In this document: positions 24,628 to 35,400 of the stretch, one piece after another
How positions within the stretch are numbered: the stretch's first letter is position 1
Layout of the letters: each line of letters begins with the position of its first letter
DNA from: Opitutia bacterium UBA4506
GTDB taxonomy: Bacteria; Verrucomicrobiota; Verrucomicrobiia; Opitutales; Puniceicoccaceae
Length of the DNA stretch: 44,598 nt
Direction: 5' to 3'
Assembly: GCA_002388665.1 (NCBI GenBank)
Contig: DGMY01000011.1
Coordinates: 1-44,598, forward strand
The notes under the pieces: model-generated
Databases searched by the model: none
The model's input: only the letters and a program-made list of their open reading frames with translations
What the model was told of the DNA's origin: nothing
Made by a program: the position numbers and the translations under genes

Positions 24628-26640
24628 ATGAGCAACCAACTCGCGAACGAATCCAGTCTTTACCTCCGGCAGCATGCGGATAATCCCGTTGATTGGATGC
24701 CATGGGGAGAGGAGGCCTTTGCTAAAGCGAAGGCCGAAGATAAGCCTATTCTCGTATCGATCGGATACTCTTCCTGCCACTGGTGTCACGTGATGGCGCA
24801 CGAGTCATTTGAAAACGACTATATCGCCCGTTTGATGAACAAGCACTTTGTGTGTATCAAGGTCGATCGTGAGGAGCGTCCGGATGTCGATCGGGTTTAC
24901 ATGGAGGCGGTCCAGATGATCAACCAGCACGGTGGGTGGCCTCTCCACGCCTTTTGTCTTCCAGATGGTCGCCCATTCTACGGCGGTACCTATTTTCCTC
25001 CCGAGGAGCGGGGGCAGGGCCTCATTCCGTGGCCTCAGCTGATCATGCGTATCTCTGAATACTTTGATTCGAAGCGAGACGAGCTGGAAGAGAATGCGGG
25101 AAACATCGTTGCAAACCTCGAGCATCTCTCCTCGACGGTTCAAGAAGAAGGAACTGAGTGGAATCCACGTGATTTGCTCGGCGGAGTGAAGCGAATTGTC
25201 AAAACCCGGGATGCCGAGAATGGAGGCTTTGGTGGAGCTCCTAAATTTCCGCCTACGATGGTTTTGCAGTTTCTCCTCGCGATGCGGCAGACTCGCGCTT
25301 GCGGGAATGAGTTTCCGAAATTGGCCGATAATCTGGACGACTCAGTGGTCCTGACTCTGGAAAAAATCGCCCGAGGAGGTCTATTTGATCAGGTCGGCGG
25401 TGGTTTCTGTCGTTATTGCGTCGATGCGAGTTGGACCATTCCTCACTTCGAGAAGATGCTGTATGACAACGCGTTGTTGATCGAGACCTTCGCGATTGCC
25501 TGGTCCCGGTACCGCCAACCGTTGATGATAAAGGTAGTCGAAGAGACGGTGGATTGGCTGGAGCGAGAGATGAAGTTGTCCTCCGGTCTGTACGCAGGTT
25601 CTGTAGATGCGGATTCTCCAGAGGGAGAAGGGAAGTTTTATTGCTGGACTCCGGAGGAGCTCCAATCGGCTCTCGGCGACGAGGTAGCGGATCAGTTTGC
25701 GAAGGCGTACCGAGTGACCGAAGAAGGGAATTTTGAGGGAGGTCTGAGCTATCCCCAGTTCGACGGTTCTTTGGATGACCGGGATGCGCTTTCAGGGGCG
25801 AGAGAAACCTTGCGCACGATTCGAGCCGATCGACCCGCTCCCGTCCGCGACGAGAAAGCGTTAACGTTCTGGAATGCTCTGGTCGCACGGGCCCTGTTGC
25901 AAGCGGGTGCCATTTTGGGCCGGAGTGAATGGATCGAGCGCGGTGGGGACATTTTGGACAGGATCTGGGAAGAGCGTTTTGTTGATGGGCGACTACTGTC
26001 GCGCGGTGAAGAGGACTCTCCGGATGGATTTCTCGATGATTACGCCACTACCGCCCAGGCTCTCTTGGTGGCGTCTGGTCGAGGCGATGTATTCAGCCAG
26101 GAAAGAGTGGCTGAGTTCCAGGCTCGCGCCGAAACACTTGGCCGCGACCTACTGGCAAAATTTAAGGCAAAGAATGGGGCTGCCTATTATTTTACAGCCG
26201 AGAACGCCGAAAGCCCGATTCTACGCCAGGTAGAGTGGTACGATAATGCGACTCCTTCGGGTAATTCGACGGTCGCACATCTCTTGGTAGGACTCTCAGC
26301 TGTTTCAGAAGATCCGGTTTTTCGTGAGGCAAAGGAGTCGCTGCGTCCTTCCTATGGCAGCCTGATTGAGCGTGTGGCGAATGGAGTCGCTTTCGCCCTG
26401 ACCGCTTGGTGCCAGGAGGCCTCGGGAGTGGCCACCATCAAAGCCTCCAGTCAGGAAGATTTGAAGGAGGTTGCGGCGGAGTTGGCTCTGCGTTGCTGGC
26501 GGCCGCAATGGCTTACGGTAGACTCCAGCGTACCGGCTGGAAAGTGGAGGCTTTGCGTCGGAAATACCTGTTTGCCGGATTTCGTCAGTCCTTCTGAGCT
26601 AGCCGAGGTGGCTGCAATGGCCAGCCAGCCGCGGAATTGA
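24628..26640 (+). CDS. DUF255 thioredoxin-fold protein (YyaL/SPATA20 family)
   Basis: A 670-residue cytosolic protein. The N-terminal 170 residues are the highly conserved DUF255 thioredoxin-like domain: YLRQHADNPVDWMPWGEEA, the redox-type motif CHWCHVM, HESFEN, VDREERPDVDR and GGWPLHAFCLPDGRPFYGGTYFPP. The rest is an alpha/alpha-barrel similar to N-acyl-glucosamine 2-epimerase-type folds (HFEKMLYDNALL, ADSEGEGKFY-like segment, LLQAGAIL). The human homologue is SPATA20; biochemical function is not established. ATG 24628 is preferred to TTG 24598 because conservation begins at NQLANESSLYL and GAAGGG lies 8-13 bases upstream. Confidence 0.9.
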   Translation: MSNQLANESSLYLRQHADNPVDWMPWGEEAFAKAKAEDKPILVSIGYSSCHWCHVMAHESFENDYIARLMNKHFVCIKVDREERPDVDRVYMEAVQMINQHGGWPLHAFCLPDGRPFYGGTYFPPEERGQGLIPWPQLIMRISEYFDSKRDELEENAGNIVANLEHLSSTVQEEGTEWNPRDLLGGVKRIVKTRDAENGGFGGAPKFPPTMVLQFLLAMRQTRACGNEFPKLADNLDDSVVLTLEKIARGGLFDQVGGGFCRYCVDASWTIPHFEKMLYDNALLIETFAIAWSRYRQPLMIKVVEETVDWLEREMKLSSGLYAGSVDADSPEGEGKFYCWTPEELQSALGDEVADQFAKAYRVTEEGNFEGGLSYPQFDGSLDDRDALSGARETLRTIRADRPAPVRDEKALTFWNALVARALLQAGAILGRSEWIERGGDILDRIWEERFVDGRLLSRGEEDSPDGFLDDYATTAQALLVASGRGDVFSQERVAEFQARAETLGRDLLAKFKAKNGAAYYFTAENAESPILRQVEWYDNATPSGNSTVAHLLVGLSAVSEDPVFREAKESLRPSYGSLIERVANGVAFALTAWCQEASGVATIKASSQEDLKEVAAELALRCWRPQWLTVDSSVPAGKWRLCVGNTCLPDFVSPSELAEVAAMASQPRN

Positions 26641-26715
26641 TCCTCTGTCGCAGTAAGGCTTTGAAAAGGCTCGTTTAGACTTGCGAGTTGGGGAAGGTTT
26701 CGGCAGTTTTTATCC

Positions 26716-26765
26716 CTTTCGTCTCTAAATCGCTCGAAATTCGTTCGAGTGAGGGGAGGCGAAAG
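26716..26765 (+). promoter_or_regulatory. Long stem-loop in the 5' leader of rpsA
   Basis: Outer arms CTTTCGTCTC (26716-26725) and GAGGCGAAAG (26756-26765) pair over 10 bp with one G-U; after a small internal loop the inner arms TCGCTCGAA (26730-26738) and TTCGAGTGA (26744-26752) pair over 9 bp around a 5-base loop. There is no T-tract and it sits 78 bases upstream of the rpsA start, so it is a candidate leader element for S1 autoregulation rather than a terminator. Confidence 0.5.
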
Positions 26766-26843
26766 AGACTAAACCCACAAGATTAACCAACAACCTGAAC
26801 AACCGGACTGCGCACAGTTGCGTTGTCCTACAAACAATACCAC

Positions 26844-28502
26844 ATGAGTTCCTTAATGGAAGACCTTCTCTCCGAGAGCAGCATCGATAAGCTCGAGGAG
26901 GGTGAAATCATCAAAGGCCGGATCATGGAGATCCGCCCAACCGAAGTTATCGTCGATATTGGCGGTAAGTCGGAAGCGGCGATTCCCTCCGTTGAATTCG
27001 GCGACCTCGGCGAATTAGACGTCGGCGGCGAAATCGAAGTATACCTCGACCGACTGGAAGATCGCGACGGAAATCCCGTCGTATCCTTCGACAAGGCCGA
27101 GCAGAAGAAGAACTGGGAGCACATCCTCGAAAACTGTGACGAAGGTTCTATCGTCCCAGGTCGAGTGAAGTCCAAGGTAAAGGGTGGCCTGATCATTAGT
27201 ATCGGCGTCGATTCCTTCCTTCCCGCTTCTCAGATCGACATCCAACCTCCGAAGAATCTGGATCAGTATGTTGGCCAGACCTACGACTTTAAGGTGATCA
27301 AGATTAACCCCGACCGGAAGAACATCGTTGTTTCCCGTCGTGAGCTGATCGAAGAGCAGCGCGCAGAGAAGCGCCGCAAGCTCCTCGAGGAAGTTAAGCC
27401 CGGTGACGTACGTCGCGGGGTGGTTAAGAACATCACCGATTACGGTGCCTTCGTAGACCTCGATGGTCTCGACGGCCTCCTCCATATCACCGACATGAGC
27501 TGGGGTCGTGTTTCTCACCCGAGCGAAATGCTCAAGGCTGGTGAAGAAATCGATGTCCAGATTCTCGAAGTGGATCGCGATCGCGAACGTGTCTCTTTGG
27601 GCACCAAGCAACTCACTCCAAATCCGTGGGACATGATCGAGCAGAAGTACCCAGTGGGCGCAGTGGTCAAGGGCCGCGTTGTCAACTTGGTTGCTTACGG
27701 TGCTTTCATCGAAATCGAAGAAGGTGTCGAGGGTCTCGTCCACGTGACCGAGCTGTCTTGGACAAAGCGCATCAACAAACCTTCCGAGGTTCTCCGTATT
27801 GGCCAAGAGGTCGACGCTGTGGTTCTCGGAATCCAGAAGGACGAACAGAAGATCTCCCTCGGTACCCGTCAACTCGACGAGAACCCATGGGATATGGTCC
27901 GCCACAACTACCCAGTTGGCGCCCACGTTCGCGGTAAGGTCCGCAATCTCACCAACTACGGTGCGTTCATCGAACTCGAAGAGGGCATCGATGGTATGGT
28001 TCACGTTTCGGACATGAGCTGGACCCGCAAGGTCAACAACCCAACCGAAGTGGTGAAGAAGGGCGACGAGGTCGATGCAATCGTTCTCGATGTCGATACC
28101 GACAACCGTCGTATCTCTCTCGGAATGAAGCAGCTGAGCGTGGATCCATGGGAAGCTATCGATCAGTACTTCAAGATGGGCGATGTGGTAACCGGTAAGG
28201 TGATCAAGCTCACCAACTACGGTGCATTTGTCCAACTCGAGAACGATATCGATGGCCTGGTTCACATCAGCCAGCTCAGCGAAGATCGCGTCGAGAATGT
28301 TAAGGACGCCGTTGAGGTAGGTCAGTCTGTGACCGCTCGTGTGATCAAGATCGATCGCAACGACCGCCGGATTGGTTTGAGCATCAAGGCCGCTGAGTAC
28401 TCTGACGAGGAAGTGGCTGCCGAAGCTGCTGCCTACGACTCGCTCTCCAGCGACGAAGATCTCGCCAGCCTCGGGGACATCCTCGACAAGGCCGGTCGCT
28501 AA
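26844..28502 (+). CDS. rpsA: 30S ribosomal protein S1
   Basis: A 552-residue RNA-binding protein that delivers mRNA to the 30S subunit. Six S1 (OB-fold) repeats follow one another from about residue 20 to 530; repeats 3-6 are best conserved, each with the YGAFVxL/ YGAFIEL strand, GL(L/V)H(I/V)T/S core and the linker ending (S/R)LGxKQLxxxPW. Length matches E. coli S1 (557). ATG 26844 was chosen over TTG 26823; no Shine-Dalgarno precedes it, as is common for rpsA. Preceded by a structured leader (26716-26765) and followed by a strong terminator, so it is monocistronic. Confidence 0.95.
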   Translation: MSSLMEDLLSESSIDKLEEGEIIKGRIMEIRPTEVIVDIGGKSEAAIPSVEFGDLGELDVGGEIEVYLDRLEDRDGNPVVSFDKAEQKKNWEHILENCDEGSIVPGRVKSKVKGGLIISIGVDSFLPASQIDIQPPKNLDQYVGQTYDFKVIKINPDRKNIVVSRRELIEEQRAEKRRKLLEEVKPGDVRRGVVKNITDYGAFVDLDGLDGLLHITDMSWGRVSHPSEMLKAGEEIDVQILEVDRDRERVSLGTKQLTPNPWDMIEQKYPVGAVVKGRVVNLVAYGAFIEIEEGVEGLVHVTELSWTKRINKPSEVLRIGQEVDAVVLGIQKDEQKISLGTRQLDENPWDMVRHNYPVGAHVRGKVRNLTNYGAFIELEEGIDGMVHVSDMSWTRKVNNPTEVVKKGDEVDAIVLDVDTDNRRISLGMKQLSVDPWEAIDQYFKMGDVVTGKVIKLTNYGAFVQLENDIDGLVHISQLSEDRVENVKDAVEVGQSVTARVIKIDRNDRRIGLSIKAAEYSDEEVAAEAAAYDSLSSDEDLASLGDILDKAGR

Positions 28503-28533
28503 TCTCAGTTCGAGAATCCGACTATTTTACAAG

Positions 28534-28564
28534 CCGGGCGGAATTTTCCGCCCGGTTTTTTTTG
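28534..28564 (+). terminator. Rho-independent terminator of rpsA
   Basis: CCGGGCGGAA (28534-28543) pairs with TTCCGCCCGG (28546-28555), followed by nine T residues. Confidence 0.92.
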
Positions 28565-28655
28565 TGCTCTGCCTTCCAATGGATGAGAAATCTGCTCTGG
28601 ACGATTCGCGGCTTGAGACTCTCAACAGAAGGGATTCACTGAGAGTACCACAGTC

Positions 28656-29168
28656 ATGGACGGATCAGATTACACACAGCCCTCTTTCTTTGATGAAGCA
28701 AAACCGGTTCCTTCCGCTGACGAGATTGCCACGCAGGAGATCGCGCAGTTTTTGCGAAAGAATGCGGCCCGTCGGCGTCTCGCAGAAGATGAGGCTGCCA
28801 AAACTGCTCCGCGGATCTATTGGCATAGTGGCGATGAGCAATCTTTCTTTGAGCGCGTTCCTTATCGGTTGGCGGGTAGCCCTCCGCTGGAAGCGCGCAC
28901 AAGCGTGTTCGATTATGAACGACCTCAGCACGCGGGGCAGGCGATGGTCGAGTGGACTTTGATCGGGGACGATTTGCCCTCCGTCGGGGCCCGTTTTCGC
29001 GTACTGGACCTCAAGGCAGCTAAATGGATCGGCTCCGGGCGAATCGAGGTCGAGCGAGAGACTGTCTTCGCCTTTATCGTGGCGGGATTGTGGGCCGATT
29101 TCTTCCAGTTCGAAAAGGATTGTAGTGGGCTGGTTCTCGTAATCTTCGATTCTGCGCTCAAGGGCTGA
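28656..29168 (+). CDS. Hypothetical protein, unknown family
   Basis: A 170-residue soluble protein. The first 55 residues are charged and probably helical or disordered (DEIATQEIAQFLRKNAARRRLAEDEA); the rest has mixed strands and aromatic residues (RIYWHSGDEQSFFERVPYRLAG, QAMVEWTLIGDD, AGLWADFFQFEKD). Codon use resembles the neighbouring genes. The opposite strand carries an open frame of similar length (28665-29216), but its product is low in strand-forming pattern and it is judged a shadow. I do not recognise the family, and there is no clear ribosome binding site. Confidence 0.6.
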   Translation: MDGSDYTQPSFFDEAKPVPSADEIATQEIAQFLRKNAARRRLAEDEAAKTAPRIYWHSGDEQSFFERVPYRLAGSPPLEARTSVFDYERPQHAGQAMVEWTLIGDDLPSVGARFRVLDLKAAKWIGSGRIEVERETVFAFIVAGLWADFFQFEKDCSGLVLVIFDSALKG

Positions 29169-29363
29169 GTCGAGATCCAGTTGCATTCCCAGTTCCTCCA
29201 CAGTCGGAGGCGCCATCCTTCCAGGGTTTTGGAATGATTGGCCATTGTTGAACGTTGCGAGGTCTCCCGGGTAAAAAGGGTTAAAATGGGGGAATCCCCT
29301 ATGCGTTGAGCACTTTGAGCTTGTAGGCCCGCCGTATCCGGATATTGTTTTACATAATTTTAA

Positions 29364-29369
29364 TATAAT
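29364..29369 (+). promoter_or_regulatory. Possible -10 element of the giant adhesin gene
   Basis: TATAAT stands in an AT-rich tract 36 bases upstream of the adhesin ATG. No convincing -35 hexamer occurs at the right distance, so confidence is low. Confidence 0.3.
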
Positions 29370-29404
29370 GTCCTGGAATTAGGTCAATTTTGCTCAGTTT
29401 TATC

Positions 29405-32400
29405 ATGTTTCATAAAAAGTTTTTTCTGTGGTTTCTCGCCGGTCTTGGACTGGCGACGGGAGCCTCTCTGCAGGCAGACGTCGAAGTCTTCAAGTCGATC
29501 AAGGATGATCTTACCGAGGTGGAGACAGGCGAAACATTCACCTATCAGCTGCAGTATCGTGCTGCGAGTACGACTACGGACTTTGAGAACGCGACGTTGA
29601 CGGATGTACTTCCCGCAGGGCTCGAATTTGTATCTTTTCTGGGGACTTCTCACGTAGATACCTACAACTACGATGCGGCAACCCGCACGTTGACAGTGGA
29701 TTTTGTTGATCCGCTGCCAGCGGGTAGTACCGGAGAATTCGAAGTCGCTGCAAAGTTTTCACCAGGGTCGACCGCCGACGGAACCGTAGCGGTGAATGAG
29801 GCGACGATGGACGCTGACAACTCGCCCGCTGACACCTCGGATCCGGTGACGATAACGGCGCGCGCATCGAATAAGGCGGTTTTGAGCAAGGCTTTGCTCG
29901 GGTCGAGTATCCCATTGGATCAGGATGTGACCTACCGCGTTCGCCTGAACAACAATAACGGAAACGGTAGTTTGAACCTTGCGGGGGTGTCGATGGTGGA
30001 TGAGTTGCCCGAGGATGCCGTCTTTGTGAATGCCTCTGACGGTGGTCTCTATTCGGCGGCTGATCACTCGGTTACTTGGACTGTTGGTGAATTGAATGCC
30101 GGGTCTTCGGCCACCCGTACGGTCACTGTACGGTTTCCTGCGGGTGATTTTGCCGTTGACGATGAGGTTGCGAACGAGGTTTCGGCGGTCATGACGCCAC
30201 TAGGGCAGCCCGAAGAATCTTTGGCAGACTCAACGATTCACACCATCGAATTGCCAAATAGTGATTTGAACTTTTCCAAGGCAGTGAACAGTCGGTTCGT
30301 TTTCGAAGGAAAAGAAGCGGCCAAGACTTGGAACTTTACGCTGAAGAATGAGGGGAATGTTCCTGTGGATTCGGTAGTCGTTACCGACCAGATTCCGGAT
30401 CATATCGATCTGACCCGAATTCGTGTGCCCCGTCTTTCGGGAACTCCTGAGGATTTGCAGGATCCTGTATCGGTTTCCTACCAAACCAGCCTGAATGTCG
30501 CGTGGTCGGGGCTCGTTGGCAATCCGTATGACGGTGCTTCCTCGCAATGGGTGGACGTCAGCTCTCTGGGGCTCTCGGTGGGCGAGTATGTGACGGCTGT
30601 GCGATGGGAGTTTGGCACCATTCCAGTGGGTTACACCGTTCATGATTTTTCAATCAGTGGTACGGTGTTGACTACTGATCGGACGGGGACACCCCTGCCG
30701 GCGGGTTACGACGCAGACAATACTGCAACGATCGACTATGTGGATTTTGAAGGGCCCAAGAGTGATTCCGATGGTGCCAGTATTCCAGTGACCACCCAGC
30801 GCCCAGTGGTGGAACTGACAAAGTCCGCTTCACCTTCAACGGTAAACGATGGTGGGAGCACGACGTATACTCTCAAACTGGAAAACCGGTCCGAGGCAGC
30901 AAAGACGTTGGAGTCTCCTGTCATTGCAGATCTTCTCGACGAGAAACTGGTCTATCAGAGTGGAAGCTGGCAGGTTGTTTCGAAACCAGCCGGTGCCCCT
31001 GATCCCGTCTTCGAAGAGATTCCGGACTACAACGGGACGGGACGGACGCTCCTTCGTTGGTCTTGGACAGGCGCGTCCAATTACGATCTTCCGATTGGGC
31101 AAAATATTAAGGTCTCTTTCGATGCAAACGTTCCGAGTGGGACGATCTACGGCAATATTGAGAACCGAATCAATTTGGTCGATTGGGGAAACTCTGAGAT
31201 CGACAATTACTACGGCGTCGATCCAACCGTAGATTCTGACGATCTCGACGGTGACGGGGACTCTTCGGATACGATCTATTTCGAGAATCAGAACACTTAC
31301 GTTCGCGGTCGAGCCTCGATGGAGTCTGTGAAATGGGTGAAGGGTCAATTGGATTCGGACTGGAGTAAGTATCCAGCATCTGGATTGACCGTACCCGGAG
31401 GGCAAGCGGACTATCGGTTGATTGTTGAGAACACGGGTAATGTACCGATTCGCAACGCTGAGATTCTCGATATCCTGCCGATCATCGACGACACAGGTGT
31501 AATTGATCTGTCACTACGGGATACCGAATGGATCGCTTCTCTAGCTGGTCCGGTTTCCGCTCCGGCAGGTGTGACGGTGTACTACAGTCGCTCCGAGAAT
31601 CCTGAACGGCCCAAGTATAAAGACGGTGTGGCGGGCGCCGTGCCTGCAGAGTGGAGCACGACTCCGCCAGCGACTTTAGTCGAGGCCCGTTCGCTGCTGT
31701 TTGTGTTTGATGGTGTGACCATCCAGCCCGGTGAATCTTTTGAGTTGAGCTGGCCGATGCGCGTGCCGGTCGGAACTCCCACCGATGGGCCGATTGCGTG
31801 GAATTCATTCGGGTATCTCGGTACTCGTGTGGATAATAATTCGCAGCTTCTCGCATCGGAGCCAATTAAGGTAGGTATTTCCGTCGAGCCGGATAACAAT
31901 GCTTCTTACGGAGATCGCGTTTGGTTGGATGTGAACCGCGATGGCATTCAGGATGCTGGTGAGGTCGGCTTGAACGGTATCCAGGTCTATCTCTATGAAG
32001 ATAGTGGTCCGGGGCTGGTCGGCGATGGTGTTCGCGATCCGAGCGTGGACCGTTTGGTCGGGTTTACTATTACATCCGACGATTTTACTGGAGAGCCGGG
32101 TTACTATTTATTCCCTGACCTTGACCGCGGAAATTATTATGCGGTCTTTGATATCCCCAGCGGCTACGGTGTGAGCCCCGAACACGCTGGTTCGGATGAT
32201 GCGGTGGATTCTGATGTGAATGCGACTACAGGGTTTACACCAATCACAGATCTGGCGGCCGCGGAATCTGACAGAAGCTGGGACTTGGGTCTTTGGTTGC
32301 CACCCACGGGCGTTGATCTGGTCAAGGTAGCGGGTGCAGCTGCGGATGGAGACGATCTTTGGGTTCTTCCCGGGACCGCAGTGACTTATTACTATACGGT

Positions 32401-35400
32401 GACCAATACTGGAGAGACTCCGTTGGTCCGCCTGCGTGTGACAGACGACATTCTAGGGCTGATCGATATTGTCGACGGGCCATTGGCTCCGGGTGAAAGT
32501 GTCACGGTTTCTAAGACTTCAGAAGAGCTCTCAGATGGTGTCGTTAACATTGGAAAGGTGGTTGGGCATCCTGCCGATCCTTCGGGCAGTGAGATTCCGG
32601 GCGCGCCTGCGGTGGAGTCTGATGACCCTGCATCCGTTTCAGTCTACGCTTCGATTGGCGACTACGTCTGGTACGACATTGATCTCGATGGGATTCAGGA
32701 TGCCGGAGAGAACCCGGTCTCCGGAACGGTCGTGACGTTGTACAATGCCTCGGGGGATCCCATCGGAACCGATACGACGGACGGGAACGGAAAGTATCTC
32801 TTCAGCGGTCTTCTTCCGGGTGACTACTCTCTTGGGTTTGAACCTCCCGCGGGTTACGTGCTCAGCGGACAGGATCTCGGAGGGGACGATACTCTGGACA
32901 GTGATGTAGACCAGGATTCCGGTCGCACAATAGTGACTACTCTTGTTGCCGGTGAGCAGGACCGTAGCTGGGACGCGGGTCTTTGGAAGCCTTCTTCTCT
33001 CGGTGACTACGTATGGGTAGATACAGATGCCGATGGCATTCAGGATGGATCTGAATCGGGCATCGGGGGGATTGTCGTGAACCTCTTGGATGGTAGTGGC
33101 AATCCAGTGCTTGTGGGCGGGGCTCCCGTGACTACCACGACGGCAGGGAACGGATTCTATGAATTCGACGGTTTGACTCCGGGGACCTATGGGGTGGAAT
33201 TTGTTCTACCAACCACCCATATTTTCTCACCGCAGGATGCGGATGCCAACGGGATCAATGGCGTCAGTAATTCTGATGCTGACGAAACTACCGGGCTGAC
33301 TGCGACAGTTGTCTTAGGCAATGGTGAGCATAACCCTCGTCTGGACGCGGGTTTGATTCCAGCCAATCCGGAGATCGCTCTTACCAAGAAGGTGACGCCT
33401 ACCGAGTACAGCGTCGACGGCGAGGTTCTCACTTACAGCTTCATAGTCGAAAACACCGGAAACGTGCCTTTGGTCGATGTCGTTGTGAGCGACCCGCTGT
33501 TTACCGTCTCCGGCGGACCAATTTCCTTGGCCGTTGGTGAGGTCGATTCGACGACTTTTACCGGTTCCTATCTTGTCGGTCTCGGCGATCTAAACGCCGG
33601 AAGCCGACCCAACACCGCTTCCGTCGCTGCGAAGGATCCACGCACGGACGAGGTGGTGAGTGATTCAGATAGTGCTCTCGCCACCGCTCTCCAGCTGCCT
33701 GCCATAGCGATCACCAAAACAGGCACCTTCGTGTCGGGAGTAGGGGATTGCAATACGTTGGGACTTGCGGGTGAGTTTAACGCGTTGATCTTCGGCAATC
33801 TAAATGCATCCGGAGGAGATACTGATGGGCGCTTGGGTGTTGGAGGCACGGGTACGTTTAGCTCTGGCTACAGCGTTGGCATCCCGGTGAAGGGGTATCC
33901 AATCCCCACCTACTATGGAGGCACCGAAGATATGTTTATTGTTGCCGGTGATCTTTCGGATGGGAATTTTGGCGTGAACGGGAATGTCGTTCATGGAGGG
34001 GTTCGTACCGGTCCGGTTCGGGTGATGGTGAATGGTAATCTGACCCGTCAGGTCATCCCCGTAACCTTCGATGTGGATGGAAACGTACCGGGTGATGGTA
34101 GTGGTGTTTCCTTTTCAGATCTTCTTGCGGAAGTTGAAGTGCGTTCTGCTCTCCTTGGAGCATTTGAGGAGCGTGGAGTAGTTGAGGTTACCGAAACACT
34201 GGGAGGTTCTGGTGTCGTCGGCCTTACTCTGGTCGGCAATGATCCGGAGTTGAATGTTTTCCAGCTCACCGCCGATCAACTCAGCCTATCAAGTGCAGCT
34301 TTGACGATCAGTGTGCCGACTGGCTCGAAAGTGCTGGTCAATGTTTCCGGTGATGCGCTGTCCATCCAGAACGTTGGTATGACTCTCGAAGGAGTCGATG
34401 TGCGGGACGTCCTCTTTAACCTTGTGGAAGCGACTTCAGTGTCAAACAGCGGTTTTGCTTGGCTGGGCTCAGTCCTCGCTCCTTATGCGAGCGGAGAGTT
34501 TGCCGGTGGTTCGATTGACGGAACCGCGATTTTCGGTGGTGACGTTGTCACTACAGGTGGATTCGAGTTTCACAATTTCCCCTTCAACGGAGGCATCTGT
34601 ACGGAGATTGTCTACGAATTTACCGTGACCAACACGGGGAATGTGACGATTACCGATATTCAAATCGACGATCCAATTGTGGATGTTGAGGGGGGGCCAA
34701 TCAGTCTGGATCCGGGCGAGACCGATTCCGCAACCTTTACCGCTCGGTACACCCTTCGGGCGTCCGACGTGATCAATGGTGCCTTTACCAATACTGCAAC
34801 TGGCAGTGGCTTGCCTCCATACGGGGCTCGTGTTTCTGCGACTGCCTCCGATACGCAGACTTTTACTATCCCCGGCATTGGCTCGGGAGGCTCGGCGGGC
34901 AGCAGCGGCTCTTCCTCAGGAGGGGCGGGTGGAGCTCCTGGGACTCCAACCGATAGCGCTTCGAACGGTGAGAAGCCCGATCTCCAGGTGTCTTCGGTTG
35001 TCCTTACTCCGGAGCCATCTACGGTCGGGGATTCATTCTCTGCCGTGGTTAAAATCGAGAACCGGGGACTTTGGAAAGCCGAGGGGGCCATCTTGCGGTT
35101 TTGGAGTGATCAGGCTGGCTGGGTTAGCGAAGGCGAATCCGGCGAGGCCGAGGTCCACCTCGGAACGATGGAAATCGGGGAGGTGCGCACTGTGACAGTT
35201 GCTGGTTTTACCGCTCCTGCTCTCGAAGGCACTTATCACTTGCGGGCGTTTGTGGATGCGGACGGTACTGTCGAAGAACAGTCGGAGGGTAACAATCAGC
35301 TCACAGGTACCTATACGATTTTTGCAGAAGCCTCCACCAATCCACCGTCATGGATGAAGCCCGACTTTGTTGTTCAGTCGGTTGAACTCGACCCGAGCCC

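Noticed and set aside
25253..25888. 211-codon minus-strand open frame in the DUF255 gene
   Set aside because: Product is Arg/Ser/Pro-rich low complexity and antisense to a conserved domain.
27015..28265. 416-codon minus-strand open frame inside rpsA
   Set aside because: It mirrors the repetitive S1 domains on the opposite strand and is explained by codon bias of rpsA.
28665..29216. 183-codon open frame on the minus strand over the hypothetical gene
   Set aside because: The plus-strand frame has codon use like its neighbours and a more protein-like hydrophobic pattern; the minus product is Arg/Ser/Pro-rich in its second half, typical of a shadow.
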